DNA of 64,000 bases, from contig NZ_JAGGLN010000005.1 in NCBI RefSeq assembly GCF_017874455.1, forward strand, positions 62,001 to 126,000. Direction: 5' to 3'. Positions 25,180-34,463 of the stretch are shown piece after piece. Each line of letters starts with the position of its first letter. The stretch's first letter is position 1. This DNA comes from Methanobacterium aggregans. Its GTDB lineage: Archaea > Methanobacteriota > Methanobacteria > Methanobacteriales > Methanobacteriaceae. The translations under genes were made by a program, and so were the position numbers. Under the pieces are notes generated by a model, which saw only the letters and a program-made list of their open reading frames with translations, made no database searches and was not told the origin of the DNA.

Positions 25180-26412
25180 TTATGACAGTCTGTAACCGGA
25201 TTCCTCGTGTAGATTAATGTCCAGTCCCTGAACCTCATGTTCTTCATCAACCCTGAGACCAATGGTTTTGTCAATGATCTTGCCAATGAGGAGGGTCATC
25301 AAGAATGCGTAGATACCTACAGATACAATTGCAAGGAGCTGAACACCAAGTAAATGTACCTGGCCGAACAACAATCCTCCTGTGGTTATGCTGTTTATCA
25401 GGGGGCTTGCGAAGATTCCCACTCCAATACTTCCAATTATACCGGATATTCCGTGTATACCAAATACATCCAGAGCATCATCGTAGCCTAGGCGGGGTTT
25501 TATGTATGAAACAGCGTAGTATCCGCATACTGCAGCCACGAAACCTATTACCATGGCTGAAGTGAAGTTAACGTATCCTGCTGCAGGTGTTATTGCTGCA
25601 AGACCTGCTATTGCACCAGAAAGAGCACCAAGAAGTGTTGGTTTTCCTGTTTTAACCTTGTCCATAAGCATCCATGCAAGCATTCCAACTGCTGCTGAAG
25701 CATTGGTGACTATCATGGCTGATACTGCAAGGTTACTTGCTCCAAGGGCTGAGCCTGCGTTGAATCCGAACCAGCCGAACCATAGAAGTCCTGTACCTAT
25801 GATGGAGTATCCAAGGTGGTGAGGTAGAAGCCTGGAATTTTTACGTGCTCCTAGTAGTAATACTAGGGCTAATGCGGCCATACCGCAGTTTACATGTACA
25901 ACTATGCCTCCTGCAAAGTCAAGAGCTCCCATCTGAGCTAACCATCCCCCACCCCACATCCAGTGGGCCACAGGTAAATACACGAGTGTTAACCATACTG
26001 GAATGAATGCGAGCCATGCTGAAAATTTCATCCTTTCAACCACAGCACCTGATATCAGGGCTATGGTGATGGCTGCAAATGTCATCTGGAATATGGCAAA
26101 CAATCCTGTTGGAATGGTTGGTGCATAGGTTGAAAGGGTGTTTGCCTCTAAAACTCCACCGAAAAATGGATTTGCAAGTTGTCCCATAACTCCCCATACA
26201 TCAGCGCCGAATGCAAGGTCGTAACCGTAGATGAACCATAGAACGCTTACAATTGCGAAGCTGACGAATGATAAAAATATAGTGTTTAAAACGTTTTCTC
26301 TCCGGGTTAAGCCCCCATAAAAGAGTGCCACACCGGGTATAGTCATTAAAATTACAAGAGCTGTGGATATCAGCATCCAAGCTGTATCCCCAGAGTTAAT
26401 ACCTGGAATCAT
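25180..26412 (-). CDS. amtB: Ammonium transporter AmtB, second copy
   Basis: 410-residue ammonium channel with about eleven helices and the same pore features as the first copy (VVHVNCG, FGIHGISG, GWFGFNAGSAL). It differs mainly in the outer loop after helix 2 (FFGGVLEANTLSTYAPT). ATG with GGAGGAAACA. It heads the second amtB-glnK operon under the operator at 26626. Two channels with their own PII proteins allow different affinities or regulation; the sequence does not show which. Confidence 0.97.
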   Translation of the reverse strand: MIPGINSGDTAWMLISTALVILMTIPGVALFYGGLTRRENVLNTIFLSFVSFAIVSVLWFIYGYDLAFGADVWGVMGQLANPFFGGVLEANTLSTYAPTIPTGLFAIFQMTFAAITIALISGAVVERMKFSAWLAFIPVWLTLVYLPVAHWMWGGGWLAQMGALDFAGGIVVHVNCGMAALALVLLLGARKNSRLLPHHLGYSIIGTGLLWFGWFGFNAGSALGASNLAVSAMIVTNASAAVGMLAWMLMDKVKTGKPTLLGALSGAIAGLAAITPAAGYVNFTSAMVIGFVAAVCGYYAVSYIKPRLGYDDALDVFGIHGISGIIGSIGVGIFASPLINSITTGGLLFGQVHLLGVQLLAIVSVGIYAFLMTLLIGKIIDKTIGLRVDEEHEVQGLDINLHEESGYRLS

Positions 26413-26912
26413 TATGTTTCCTCCATTAATTTCATGTTAACCTTAATTTGATCCTGCCTTTCAAGACCTGAATTTAAATGAGCATAAATGACTTGAATAG
26501 CAATTGTTTCCTAAATATGATGTTTTACTATACTCCCTTAACTTATGGTTCAATTCTGAACTGGCTTAACCTCCACAGACAGGAAAGGGTACTGTAGGAA
26601 AAAGGCATCCGTTTGTTATGGGATATAGGAAACATACTTCCGAAATATTTCTTTTCAATTTATTATATAAATGTTTGTGGTACAATCCAATGGACCAATT
26701 AAAACAAGTATTATAATATTTACATCACTAAAATCAAGTTAAATGTAAAATTAATCATGAATTAATCCAAATATTTTAATTTAAGAGGATATTATGACCA
26801 TAAGATGTGAATTAAAAGGGAATCATTAACTGAAGTGTTGAGTATTTTAATAATAATTGTTTAAAAAAAATATTCTAAAAAAAGAGTTAAAAAAAGGTTT
26901 GAAGATCCCTCA
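26413..26912. other. Promoter of second amtB and end of glutamate synthase operon
   Basis: A 500-base AT-rich gap. It holds the TATA box (about 26661-26672) and operator of the second amtB. From about 26860 to 26900 it has A-rich runs that read as T-runs on the minus strand and may end the glutamate synthase transcript. No coding frame seen. Confidence 0.45.
26626..26643 (-). promoter_or_regulatory. NrpR-type operator, second amtB-glnK operon
   Basis: Identical 18-base sequence TAGGAAACATACTTCCGA with GGAA-N6-TTCC. It lies 32 bases downstream of the centre of the TATA box, again over the expected transcription start. Confidence 0.85.
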
Positions 26913-28412
26913 TCAGTACTTGATTGGGGATTCTAAACCTGCAAGCTTAACACCCGTATAAGCTGAAGCTTCAACTGTTAAAGCCCTTAGATCATCTTTT
27001 TCAAGTTTGCTCACGTCTGTGTTACCTGCCTGTTGGGTGAGCATTACAGCTTCCTCAGTCATGGCTTCTATGTAACGCGCAACCCTTTTACCACCTTCCA
27101 TGTAATCAAGGCGGCGTCTGAGCTGTGGGTTCTGTGTTGCAATTCCTTTTCTGCAGGTTCCAGCGTAACAAGTCTGGCAGACTCTGCAGCCTATTGAAAC
27201 CAGTGCAGCAGTTCCAATGTAAACTGCATCTGCTCCAAGAGCTATGGCTTTTGCAACATCTGCACCGTTTCTTATACCTCCGGCTGCAACCAAACTAACT
27301 TCTTTACGCAGGTTAACCTGTTTAAGGGCTTCATCTGCCTCAACTATGGCTGCTATGGTTGGCACACCAGAGTGTTCCGTTACAACGTCAGGTCCAGCTC
27401 CTGTTCCTCCCTGCATACCGTCCACAACAATTATGTCGGCACCAGCCTTTGCTGCAATTTTAACATCGTCACTGACACGTCCAGATGTGAATTTAACCAT
27501 TATTGGAACCTTCCAGTCTGTTATCTCACGAAGCTGGGATATCTTCATGCTCAGATCCTCTGGTCCAACTATGTCCATATGACGGGCTGGGCTCAGTGCA
27601 TCTGTTCCCTCAGGTATCATCCTTATACGTGAAACATCTGCTGTGACCTTTTCACCAAGCAGATGTCCGCCCATACCAGATTTTGCACCCTGACCAATCT
27701 TTATCTCAATGGCCTCAGAGTTGTTGAGGTACTCTGCTGAAACACCGAAACGTCCTGAAGCATACTGTGCTATGAGTTTTGACGCATATTTCCTCTCTTC
27801 AGGTAGCATTCCACCTTCACCAGTGTTGGTTGCTGTTCCTGCAAGTGTTGCACCCATTGCAAGGGCTATTTTGGCTTCTTTGCTCAGGGCTCCGAAGGAC
27901 ATTGCAGCTATCATTATTGGTGTGTCAATGATAAGTGGGTTTTCAGCGTACCTTGAACCCAGCACAACACGGGTGTTACATGGTTCCCTGTACTTGTCTA
28001 TTGGGGGCCTTGAAACCTGTGCAGGCACGATTGTAATGTCATCGAAGGTTGGTATGACCCTTGTAGCTCCGCATCCACGGACCTTGTATGATCCTTCGCT
28101 GGACTTCCTGTTGATCTCAACGAGATCAGAAAGTGACCAGACATTCCTGCGGTCTTCTGGAACTGCATTAACTTCTATTGCATTGTTTGGACACATCTCT
28201 TCACATATCCTGCATCCAACACAGTTTTCATGGTGAACTGGGTATGGTTCATCATCTATTATTTCATAAACATCATGAGGACAGTTGTTGTAACAGGAGT
28301 AACAGTTCTGACAGAGCTTCTCATCCCTGTTGTCGCACATGTACCAGCAGCAGCCAGGGCGGTCGAAGTTCCTCCTGCAAAGATATTTGTCTCTTTCAAC
28401 TTTAAACGGCAA
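26913..28412 (-). CDS. gltB2: Glutamate synthase, FMN-binding synthase subunit with ferredoxin domain
   Basis: Core of archaeal glutamate synthase: it makes glutamate from 2-oxoglutarate and ammonia delivered by the amidotransferase subunit. Residues 1-85 are cysteine-rich, with two 4Fe-4S clusters (CQNCYSCYNNCP and CVGCRICEEMCP). The rest is the FMN barrel of the GltS family (TNTGEGGMLPEER, QGAKSGMGGHL, DGMQGGTGAGP) and ends with a third cysteine group (CRVCQTCYAGTCRKG) expected for the 3Fe-4S site. TTG start with GGAGGAG. Last gene of the five-gene operon that begins with pdxT. Confidence 0.95.
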   Translation of the reverse strand: MPFKVERDKYLCRRNFDRPGCCWYMCDNRDEKLCQNCYSCYNNCPHDVYEIIDDEPYPVHHENCVGCRICEEMCPNNAIEVNAVPEDRRNVWSLSDLVEINRKSSEGSYKVRGCGATRVIPTFDDITIVPAQVSRPPIDKYREPCNTRVVLGSRYAENPLIIDTPIMIAAMSFGALSKEAKIALAMGATLAGTATNTGEGGMLPEERKYASKLIAQYASGRFGVSAEYLNNSEAIEIKIGQGAKSGMGGHLLGEKVTADVSRIRMIPEGTDALSPARHMDIVGPEDLSMKISQLREITDWKVPIMVKFTSGRVSDDVKIAAKAGADIIVVDGMQGGTGAGPDVVTEHSGVPTIAAIVEADEALKQVNLRKEVSLVAAGGIRNGADVAKAIALGADAVYIGTAALVSIGCRVCQTCYAGTCRKGIATQNPQLRRRLDYMEGGKRVARYIEAMTEEAVMLTQQAGNTDVSKLEKDDLRALTVEASAYTGVKLAGLESPIKY

Positions 28413-28426
28413 TTAAAACTCCTCCT

Positions 28427-29527
28427 TTATTCGTCCTTAACTTTTAGTGATTTAAAAACAGGACATGCTGCATACTTGGTTCCTGATGCCTTGAGTACAT
28501 CTGCAACATTACCCGTAAGTTTTGCCTCAGGTTTCCATGGTTCAAGACGGCTCTTATCCACCACCATAACTTCATCAACAACGTTCTTGGATAATGCATA
28601 ATTCAAGAGTGCTGTTGCAACTCCACCATCCTGACCGTTGATCATAGGGGCCTTTGCAGACACTACTTTGATGTAATCGCCTAGAGGCTTTTTATCATTC
28701 TCTTTGTTCAGTAAATCATCTGTTACGTAGGTTCTGGGACATGCAACGTAGCAGAGGTTGCATCCTTCAGGACATTTTCCCTTGATCTGTGGTTTTCTGT
28801 CATCTATGGATATGATGTTCTCAGGACACACATATTCGCATGCTCCACAGAGTACGCAGGCACCAATGTCAATAACATCACATTTGAGGTCTGAAAACTG
28901 ACACTTTGAGACTTCTTCTTCAAAATCGTCACGTGAAATTGGTCTTCTGTAGATAACAGGCCTTGCAACCTTTTCCCGTTTCATTATTTCTTCTTTGTTA
29001 TCCTTCTTTTTTTTGTTTGCAAGTTTTTCAATCAGTTTAAGTCCAGATTCGGTAATGGGCTTTGTTTCGATGTATTTGTCCTTTTCAGCATTTTCAAGAA
29101 GTTTTAATCCTTCATCTGTTCTCACCACAACTGTTGACCAGCCGTCTTCTGATCCAACTGATCCAACGGATACATCTGAAAGCTCTGATGTGAAGTCCAT
29201 GCAGATGTTGCAGCTTTTACGGCTGCAGGTTTTTGCCTCATCAAGTGGTATCTTCACCAGACGATCCTCTGTCAGGAAGAACCAGGCATAACCTTTTTCA
29301 ACCCTGCATTCAACAACATCCTTCATATCCACATCGTGCTGTTTAAGAAGCTTTTTCATGTAGCTGTAGGAGAAGTTTTCCATGCAGAAGAGTCCTATTT
29401 TAAGGTCCACGGGTGAGTCTCCAAGGTACTCCTGGAAGCTGTCCATCTTTTTGGCAGCTATTATCTGACATGGAGTTCCAACCATTGCAACCCTTTCTCT
29501 TTTAGCAGTACTCTGGTTTTCTGTCAT
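28427..29527 (-). CDS. FrhB/FdhB-like iron-sulfur subunit with swapped domain order
   Basis: Probable F420H2-dependent electron entry for glutamate synthase. Residues about 10-180 match the C-terminal part of F420 hydrogenase beta subunit (GTPCQIIAAKKM, GLFCMENFSYSYM, CNICMDFTSELSDVSVGSVGSEDGWSTV). Residues about 220-275 are a ferredoxin unit (CVLCGACEYVCP and CPEGCNLCYVACP). Residues about 285-366 match the N-terminal part of FrhB (GDYIKVVSAKAPMINGQDGGVATALLNYAL, EPWKPEAK, SGTKYAACP). The usual order is N part then C part, so this is a circular permutation with an inserted ferredoxin. The start overlaps the gltB3 stop (TAATG). F420 use is inferred from the family. Confidence 0.88.
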   Translation of the reverse strand: MTENQSTAKRERVAMVGTPCQIIAAKKMDSFQEYLGDSPVDLKIGLFCMENFSYSYMKKLLKQHDVDMKDVVECRVEKGYAWFFLTEDRLVKIPLDEAKTCSRKSCNICMDFTSELSDVSVGSVGSEDGWSTVVVRTDEGLKLLENAEKDKYIETKPITESGLKLIEKLANKKKKDNKEEIMKREKVARPVIYRRPISRDDFEEEVSKCQFSDLKCDVIDIGACVLCGACEYVCPENIISIDDRKPQIKGKCPEGCNLCYVACPRTYVTDDLLNKENDKKPLGDYIKVVSAKAPMINGQDGGVATALLNYALSKNVVDEVMVVDKSRLEPWKPEAKLTGNVADVLKASGTKYAACPVFKSLKVKDE

Positions 29528-30216
29528 TATCCTTCCTCCGATTTTTTACCATAGAAAGGTCTTTTGCTTCTTGGAACTATCTTCTTGAAATCATCGTACT
29601 TCTCATCTTCAAGGTCAAATTCGTACTTGGTTAAAAGTTCTTTGAGTTCCTTTTTATCCTCTTCGTTTACCTTCTTAACTTTAGCATTTTTTCCGAGGCT
29701 TTTAATGTTTCCAAGAACGTAGATAACTCCTCTTATTATTGATTCACCTGCATCCTCTGAGATATCTCCGAGTACAACTATTCGGCCACCCATCATGAAA
29801 AGTCCGCTCATGAAACCTGAACTTCCTCCAACAATGATGGTGCCGTTTTTCATTATCTCGCCAGTCCTTGAACCAACATCCTTTCTTACAACAACTGTTC
29901 CGCCATAAATTCCCTGTCCAACCCCGTCACCGGCTGATCCATCAACTATAACTTCCCCATCAGTCATGTTGTCGGCTGGGAACCATCCTGCATTCTCAGT
30001 TATGTGTATTTTTGCCCCATGTATCATGGTACCCACGAAGTAACCTGCAGAACCATTTATAACAAGTTCAACAGGTTCTGTAAGGCCTGCAGCCAGATAA
30101 TGCATCGCATTAGGATTTTTAACAGTGACTCTGTCGTATTCTGTTGCAGCTTCCTTTATTGCCCGGTTAACTTCTCTAGGTGTTTTGTGATTAACATCAA
30201 TTTCAAATTCCTTCAT
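29527..30216 (-). CDS. gltB3: Glutamate synthase GXGXG-domain subunit
   Basis: Stand-alone version of the C-terminal structural domain of bacterial glutamate synthase, a right-handed beta-helix with repeating GxxGxxxxGG turns (GSAGDGVGQGIYGGTVVVRKDVG, GGSSGFMSGLFMMGG). Residues 1 to about 165 form the helix and the last 60 are charged and helical. It holds the other subunits together and shapes the ammonia channel in the bacterial enzyme. I choose ATG 30216 with AGGTGA seven bases before it; a GTG three codons earlier is part of that site. It sits 48 bases after the amidotransferase gene. Confidence 0.93.
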   Translation of the reverse strand: MKEFEIDVNHKTPREVNRAIKEAATEYDRVTVKNPNAMHYLAAGLTEPVELVINGSAGYFVGTMIHGAKIHITENAGWFPADNMTDGEVIVDGSAGDGVGQGIYGGTVVVRKDVGSRTGEIMKNGTIIVGGSSGFMSGLFMMGGRIVVLGDISEDAGESIIRGVIYVLGNIKSLGKNAKVKKVNEEDKKELKELLTKYEFDLEDEKYDDFKKIVPRSKRPFYGKKSEEG

Positions 30217-30264
30217 TAAAATCACCTGAAACTTTATTAATTTGAATGTATCTTTTTTTAGAGA

Positions 30265-31182
30265 TTAAATGGTGTAGGCCCTGGTTTCTCCTGGTGCTAT
30301 CTGTTCAACGTTGTGTGTGTCCATGACTTCACGAAGGGATACTTCTTCTGATGCTATTGCAAAAACATCATCATTTTCAGCCATAACACCTGGTCTAAGT
30401 CCAAGCTGATCCTTTGCTATTCCCACACCGTTAGGTGTTCCAACTATGTATGAAAAAGGTCCGTCCATATCTTTAACTGACTGTTCAAGGGCTTCTTCAA
30501 GTTTGTAACCTTCTGAAAGTTTGTCTGCCATGTAATGAACTATACATTCTGTATCATTGTTGGTCTCAAATATGTGTCCTTTCCTCTCCAGAGGATCCCT
30601 TATCTTCCAGTAATTGGTTATCTGGCCGTTGTGGACCACTGTGATATCTGGTATGATGTAACTCTGGAATGGATGTGCATGGTACCTGTCCACGATACTT
30701 TCGGTTGAAAAACGGGTGTGACCTATTCCATGGGTTCCCATTTTGGATGATGTGTCATACCTTGCAGCTATATCCTTAACAAGGCCAACATCTTTTATCA
30801 TTTCAAATGAATGAGCTCCATTGAGAACCATTACATCTTCTATTTTGTCTATTTCCATTATAAGTGGCTTAAGTGCTCCAAATGATTTAAGAGCAATTTT
30901 GCACCGGTATATAATGTAATTTTCAACTGAAGGAATTATTTCCTCACTTTTTATGGGCGTAACTGTGTTCACAGTACTTTTCACAGCTTCAAGAAGACCT
31001 GGTTTCTCTTTAACTTCAATGTTTAAGAGGTACTCGTTTTCTTCTAAACCAAGACCTCCGTATATTGCGAAACCTGCAGAATCTGGTCCTCGGTGTTGTA
31101 GGGCATCTAACATTTTGGTTAATGCATCCCCTACAGGGTGAAGCTTTTTATCTTTAAAAACTACTCCTGCTATTCCACACAC
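30265..31182 (-). CDS. gltB1: Glutamate synthase glutamine amidotransferase subunit
   Basis: Class II (Ntn) glutamine amidotransferase that frees ammonia from glutamine. MCGIAGVV gives the catalytic Cys after removal of the first residue. HRGPDSAGFA, GHTRFSTESIVDRYHAHPF and HNGQITNYW are family motifs. The GTG start has GGAGGT at eight bases and overlaps the end of pdxT by 13 bases, so the two are translationally linked. In bacteria this domain is the N-terminal part of one long GltB; here it is separate, as is common in archaea. Confidence 0.93.
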   Translation of the reverse strand: MCGIAGVVFKDKKLHPVGDALTKMLDALQHRGPDSAGFAIYGGLGLEENEYLLNIEVKEKPGLLEAVKSTVNTVTPIKSEEIIPSVENYIIYRCKIALKSFGALKPLIMEIDKIEDVMVLNGAHSFEMIKDVGLVKDIAARYDTSSKMGTHGIGHTRFSTESIVDRYHAHPFQSYIIPDITVVHNGQITNYWKIRDPLERKGHIFETNNDTECIVHYMADKLSEGYKLEEALEQSVKDMDGPFSYIVGTPNGVGIAKDQLGLRPGVMAENDDVFAIASEEVSLREVMDTHNVEQIAPGETRAYTI

Positions 31183-31748
31183 TTTAATACCTCCTTTATG
31201 AAGTACTCATGAATTGTTGTATCGTCTGTGAGCTCTGGATGAAACGAAGTTGCAACATGATGTTCATATGCAACTGCAACTATCTTACCATGGAGTTTGG
31301 CAAGTACATCCACATCAGCGCCTGTTTTTAGGGCGTAGGGTGCTCTTATGAACACTCCTCTGTACTTACCTCCAAATATTTCGATTTCATCCTCAAATGA
31401 AGCTTTTTGACGGCCAAATCCATTTCGTTTAACTTTCATATCTATTAATCCGAGTAAAGGCTGTTCATAATCACTTTCTTTAGATAGGAGCACCATTCCA
31501 GCACAGGTTCCCATAACAGCTATTTTTTGATTTACTATTACATCCATGATACCTGTTTCTTTCATCAGTTTACCGATAACAGTACTTTCTCCTCCAGAGA
31601 TAATTATTCCATTACATTCTGAGACTTCAGTTGCTGTCTTTACTTTTAAGACCCGGGCTTCAACGCCCATTTTATCTAAAGTTCGTTTTGTGATTTCAAA
31701 ATGTTCAGAAACGTCTCCCTGTAAATCTAAAATTCCTATAGTTATCAT
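31170..31748 (-). CDS. pdxT: PLP synthase glutaminase PdxT
   Basis: Class I glutaminase that feeds ammonia to PdxS. GILDLQGDVSEH, SGGESTVIGKLM, the nucleophile segment GTCAGMVLLSK and the His-Glu pair SFHPELTDD are all present. 192 residues from ATG 31748, which fits the family start; an ATG five codons earlier lacks a ribosome site. It heads the glutamate synthase operon and overlaps gltB1, though its partner pdxS is 12 kb away. With the GGAA-N6-TTCC at 31840, this suggests that PLP synthesis shares nitrogen control with glutamate synthesis. Confidence 0.95.
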   Translation of the reverse strand: MITIGILDLQGDVSEHFEITKRTLDKMGVEARVLKVKTATEVSECNGIIISGGESTVIGKLMKETGIMDVIVNQKIAVMGTCAGMVLLSKESDYEQPLLGLIDMKVKRNGFGRQKASFEDEIEIFGGKYRGVFIRAPYALKTGADVDVLAKLHGKIVAVAYEHHVATSFHPELTDDTTIHEYFIKEVLKCVE

Positions 31749-31839
31749 TTCAATGCCTTCCATCGGTGTGGTTATTCTATGTATCTCTGTTATTTTTTTA
31801 GGTTGATAATATTTGAAAAGCGTATTATATAAATGTAGA

Positions 31840-31853
31840 GGAAAGGAATTTCC
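31840..31853 (-). promoter_or_regulatory. Candidate NrpR operator before pdxT-glutamate synthase
   Basis: GGAA-AGGAAT-TTCC fits GGAA-N6-TTCC, but its centre differs from the three identical operators and it lies just upstream of the TATA-like stretch, over the TFB site. A degenerate copy with GAAACATACT lies at 31882-31895. NrpR is known to use paired sites at some promoters. Confidence 0.6.
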
Positions 31854-32204
31854 GAAAAGATTCAGGAAAATGATCTATGTCTGAAACATACTCGATTTAA
31901 TTGAAAATTTTTGTACAATGTTCAGAATTTAGACTTTTGTTTATATTATAACTGAACAATTATATAAACTTTTTTCTGGGGTAGTCTGTACAGTTCATGA
32001 TGCAGATCTTGGGTCCATGTTTGAAGATCCACATATTAGGAACTCTATATTTAGCATGATTTTTTTTGCAGTTTTCCATTTTTACGATAGTTTAATATAG
32101 CCCATATGAACACAATATTTTAAAATTCGAAAAAATGGGAATAGATAAATAGGTGATAATATAAAAAATAAAATTACTAATAGATGCTAACCCTATTTTT
32201 TCCA

Positions 32205-32219
32205 CGGTATATAATACCG
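32205..32219 (+). repeat. Palindrome at the promoter of a small secreted-protein gene
   Basis: CGGTAT-ATA-ATACCG, a perfect inverted repeat with a 3-base centre that itself looks like a TATA core. It ends 17 bases before the next ATG. It could be an operator; AT-rich chance is less likely given the CGG/CCG ends. Confidence 0.35.
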
Positions 32220-32236
32220 ATAAAGGAGGATTCATT

Positions 32237-32497
32237 ATGGAAAAAACAACGATTGCTTTAATAGCAATAGTGATAATTTTGGTTGCAGGTGTGAGCTACA
32301 TGTTTGGTTTGTCCCAGAATACAGGAAATTTAAGCCTCAACATATCAAACAACACAACAAATGACTCTGGATATTCAGATAATATTAATGATAAAACCAG
32401 TTACACCACAAAAACATCCACAACCACTAAGAAAAATACCACACACACAAACACAGGATCAAATGACACAAGCGATAAGAACAATACTGTTGTATGA
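32237..32497 (+). CDS. Small membrane-anchored or secreted Asn/Thr-rich protein
   Basis: 86 residues. A hydrophobic segment at residues 5-25 serves as signal or anchor. The rest is almost only Asn, Thr, Ser, Asp and Lys, with many possible N-glycosylation sites (NNTTND, NDT), and is probably disordered outside the cell. ATG with AAAGGAGG. Not recognised. The codon pattern and strong ribosome site support a real gene. It stands alone between the nitrogen island and malate dehydrogenase. Confidence 0.6.
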   Translation: MEKTTIALIAIVIILVAGVSYMFGLSQNTGNLSLNISNNTTNDSGYSDNINDKTSYTTKTSTTTKKNTTHTNTGSNDTSDKNNTVV

Positions 32498-32708
32498 GCA
32501 TTGTCTGATTTGAGAAAATATTATGAACTTTTTAAGTTAATGAGCATTGATGTTCAGATCCTCAAAATTCAGATCATTAATATCATTCAGCCCATTTAAT
32601 TTTCTTTCTAATCTTCTACACATTTTTTTTAATATCCTTTTAAAAATAGAATCTCCCAAAAATCAGCATGGAATGTTATGAAATTTTTTTTAGAAGAAAA
32701 TTAAGGAA

Positions 32709-33671
32709 TTAAAGGATTTTAAAGTCCTCGTCCAGGCATTCCAGAACTTCATTGGTTGATTCTTTAACAGCTTTAGCAGCCTCTAAAAATGCCAACTTTT
32801 CATATTCGCTCATTTTTATGGGTATTATTCTTCTAATGCCATCTTTTCCAAGTTTAACAGGAACACCTAGGCACACATCTGGAACACCCTCTATCTCGCC
32901 CTCGAGGTAGGCGCTGACTGTTAATATCTTTTTTTCATCGTTCAAGATTATGTTAACGATGTTGGATACTGCATAGGCTGGTCCGTATTCTGTTGCACCT
33001 TTTTTGCTTATAACGTACTCTCCTGCGCTTTTTACCTTCTCTATGGTTCTTGCAATGTCGAATGAATCGTACTTGGAGAAGTACTTAAGCAGTATTCCTC
33101 CAATGGATGTTGAACTTATAAGTGGAACCATGTGGTTTCCATGTTCACCAACAACCCTTGTGTGGATCTCACTCACGTGGATGTTGAAATGCTTTGCTAT
33201 CTGATTTTTGAGCCTCAAGGAATCAAGATGATTACCCAGACCAAAAACTTTGTTTTTATCAAAACCCGATGCCTTAAAGGCTATGTAAGTCATGACATCA
33301 ACAGGATTTGTTACAACAAGGAGCACGGAGTCTGGAGCATATCTTGCAACTCCACGGGAGTATTCTGCAACTATCTTTGCATTTGGAACAGCAACATCCA
33401 TTCTGTTCATGCCTGTCCTTCTTGGAATTCCAGCACTGAGTACAACAACATCTGAATCCTTTATATCTTTCAGATCGCATGATGGGGTTATTGAAACGTT
33501 AACATCTTTTGCAGCAAGGGCGTCGTACATATCAAGAGCTTCACCTTCCACCTTATCGATACTTTTTTCTCTTGCTATGAGTACAATCTCATCCACGAGA
33601 TTTTCTTCGGCCAAACAGAATGCAGCAGTCTTACCAACTTTTCCTGATGCACCAATAACACTAACTTTCAA
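32709..33671 (-). CDS. mdh: Malate dehydrogenase, LDH/MDH superfamily
   Basis: Interconverts malate and oxaloacetate in the partial reductive TCA route of methanogens. Rossmann motif GASGKVGKTAA; substrate segment GIPRRTGMNRMD with Arg residues; NPVDVMT; GLGNHLDSLRLKNQIA; catalytic His in VVGEHGNHMV. 320 residues. TTG start with GGAGGTG. The variable cofactor loop after the second strand (IAREKSIDKVEGE) starts with Ala-Arg rather than Asp, which favours NADP(H) (inference). It stands alone on the minus strand. Confidence 0.93.
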   Translation of the reverse strand: MKVSVIGASGKVGKTAAFCLAEENLVDEIVLIAREKSIDKVEGEALDMYDALAAKDVNVSITPSCDLKDIKDSDVVVLSAGIPRRTGMNRMDVAVPNAKIVAEYSRGVARYAPDSVLLVVTNPVDVMTYIAFKASGFDKNKVFGLGNHLDSLRLKNQIAKHFNIHVSEIHTRVVGEHGNHMVPLISSTSIGGILLKYFSKYDSFDIARTIEKVKSAGEYVISKKGATEYGPAYAVSNIVNIILNDEKKILTVSAYLEGEIEGVPDVCLGVPVKLGKDGIRRIIPIKMSEYEKLAFLEAAKAVKESTNEVLECLDEDFKIL

Positions 33672-33905
33672 TTAAACACCTCCGTGTGTTTACTGGATTA
33701 AATTTATCAATCTTTCTCAAATAATATTTACATATCAAATCTAATTCATAGATGCTATTAATTCTGATCCGTATATGGTTGATGATCTGCACCGTAAAAA
33801 AAAGATTCTTAAAAAAAAATGGTAATTAAATAAAATAGTTCCTTTACGCATATGTTAAATTGATTCAACCTTTAAAATTGGTTCAACATATGAATGTGGT
33901 TTGGA

Positions 33906-34463
33906 TTAAACTTTTTTCAGATAATTCTCAGCTATCCTTCTTACAAAACTACTTTTATCATTTAAGGCCTCTTTAAGAGGTTCCTCTGCTTTTGCATCTC
34001 CAATTTTACTCAAGCCCCAAGCTGCTCCTCCCCGCACAAAACCGCTTTCATCATTCAAAGATTTTATCAGGGGATCCACGGCCTTTTTGTTTCCTATTTT
34101 GCCTAAAGCCCATGCTGCTCCTCCTCGAACACGCCAATCTGCGTCATTTAAGACTTTTATCAGGGGTTCAACTGCAGGATCACCCATATTACCAAGGGCT
34201 CCTGAGGCTTCTCTTCTAACCCACTTATTTGGATCATTCAAACTCTGTATAATCGGTTTTATGGCTCGTTTATTTTTGATGATTCCAAGAACTCGTGCTG
34301 CACCCTTACGGACATTTTTATCTTCATTATCAAGGGCATTTATGAGCTGATCCACGGCAGGTTCACCAACCTCTTCAAGAAGTTCCATAGCTTGTGTTTG
34401 AACCAGTTCATCCTCATCTTTTAAGGTATCTATAAGCCTTTTAATGTTGCTTTCCCGTTCCAT
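33906..34463 (-). CDS. HEAT-repeat protein, PBS-lyase type
   Basis: 185 residues made of five to six short HEAT repeats of about 31 residues (AVDQLINALDNEDKNVRKGAARVLGIIKNKRA and relatives, several with AAWALGKIGN). Such repeats form a curved scaffold for protein contacts. No catalytic residues. ATG 34463 with AAGGTGG before it; a GTG three codons upstream overlaps that site. The nearly identical repeats show recent internal duplication. Partner unknown; no operon. Confidence 0.88.
   Translation of the reverse strand: MERESNIKRLIDTLKDEDELVQTQAMELLEEVGEPAVDQLINALDNEDKNVRKGAARVLGIIKNKRAIKPIIQSLNDPNKWVRREASGALGNMGDPAVEPLIKVLNDADWRVRGGAAWALGKIGNKKAVDPLIKSLNDESGFVRGGAAWGLSKIGDAKAEEPLKEALNDKSSFVRRIAENYLKKV

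Larger units (their letters stand above)
31764..32236. other. Intergenic region before the pdxT-glutamate synthase operon
   Basis: AT-rich divergent gap. It holds a minus-strand TATA-like stretch (about 31824-31834), the GGAA-N6-TTCC site, a weak copy of the operator at 31882-31895, and the promoter of the next plus-strand gene. A GATCTT/AAGATC repeat near 32007-32032 follows a plus-strand TATA-like stretch (31965-31975) and might mark a small RNA, but support is thin. Confidence 0.4.
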
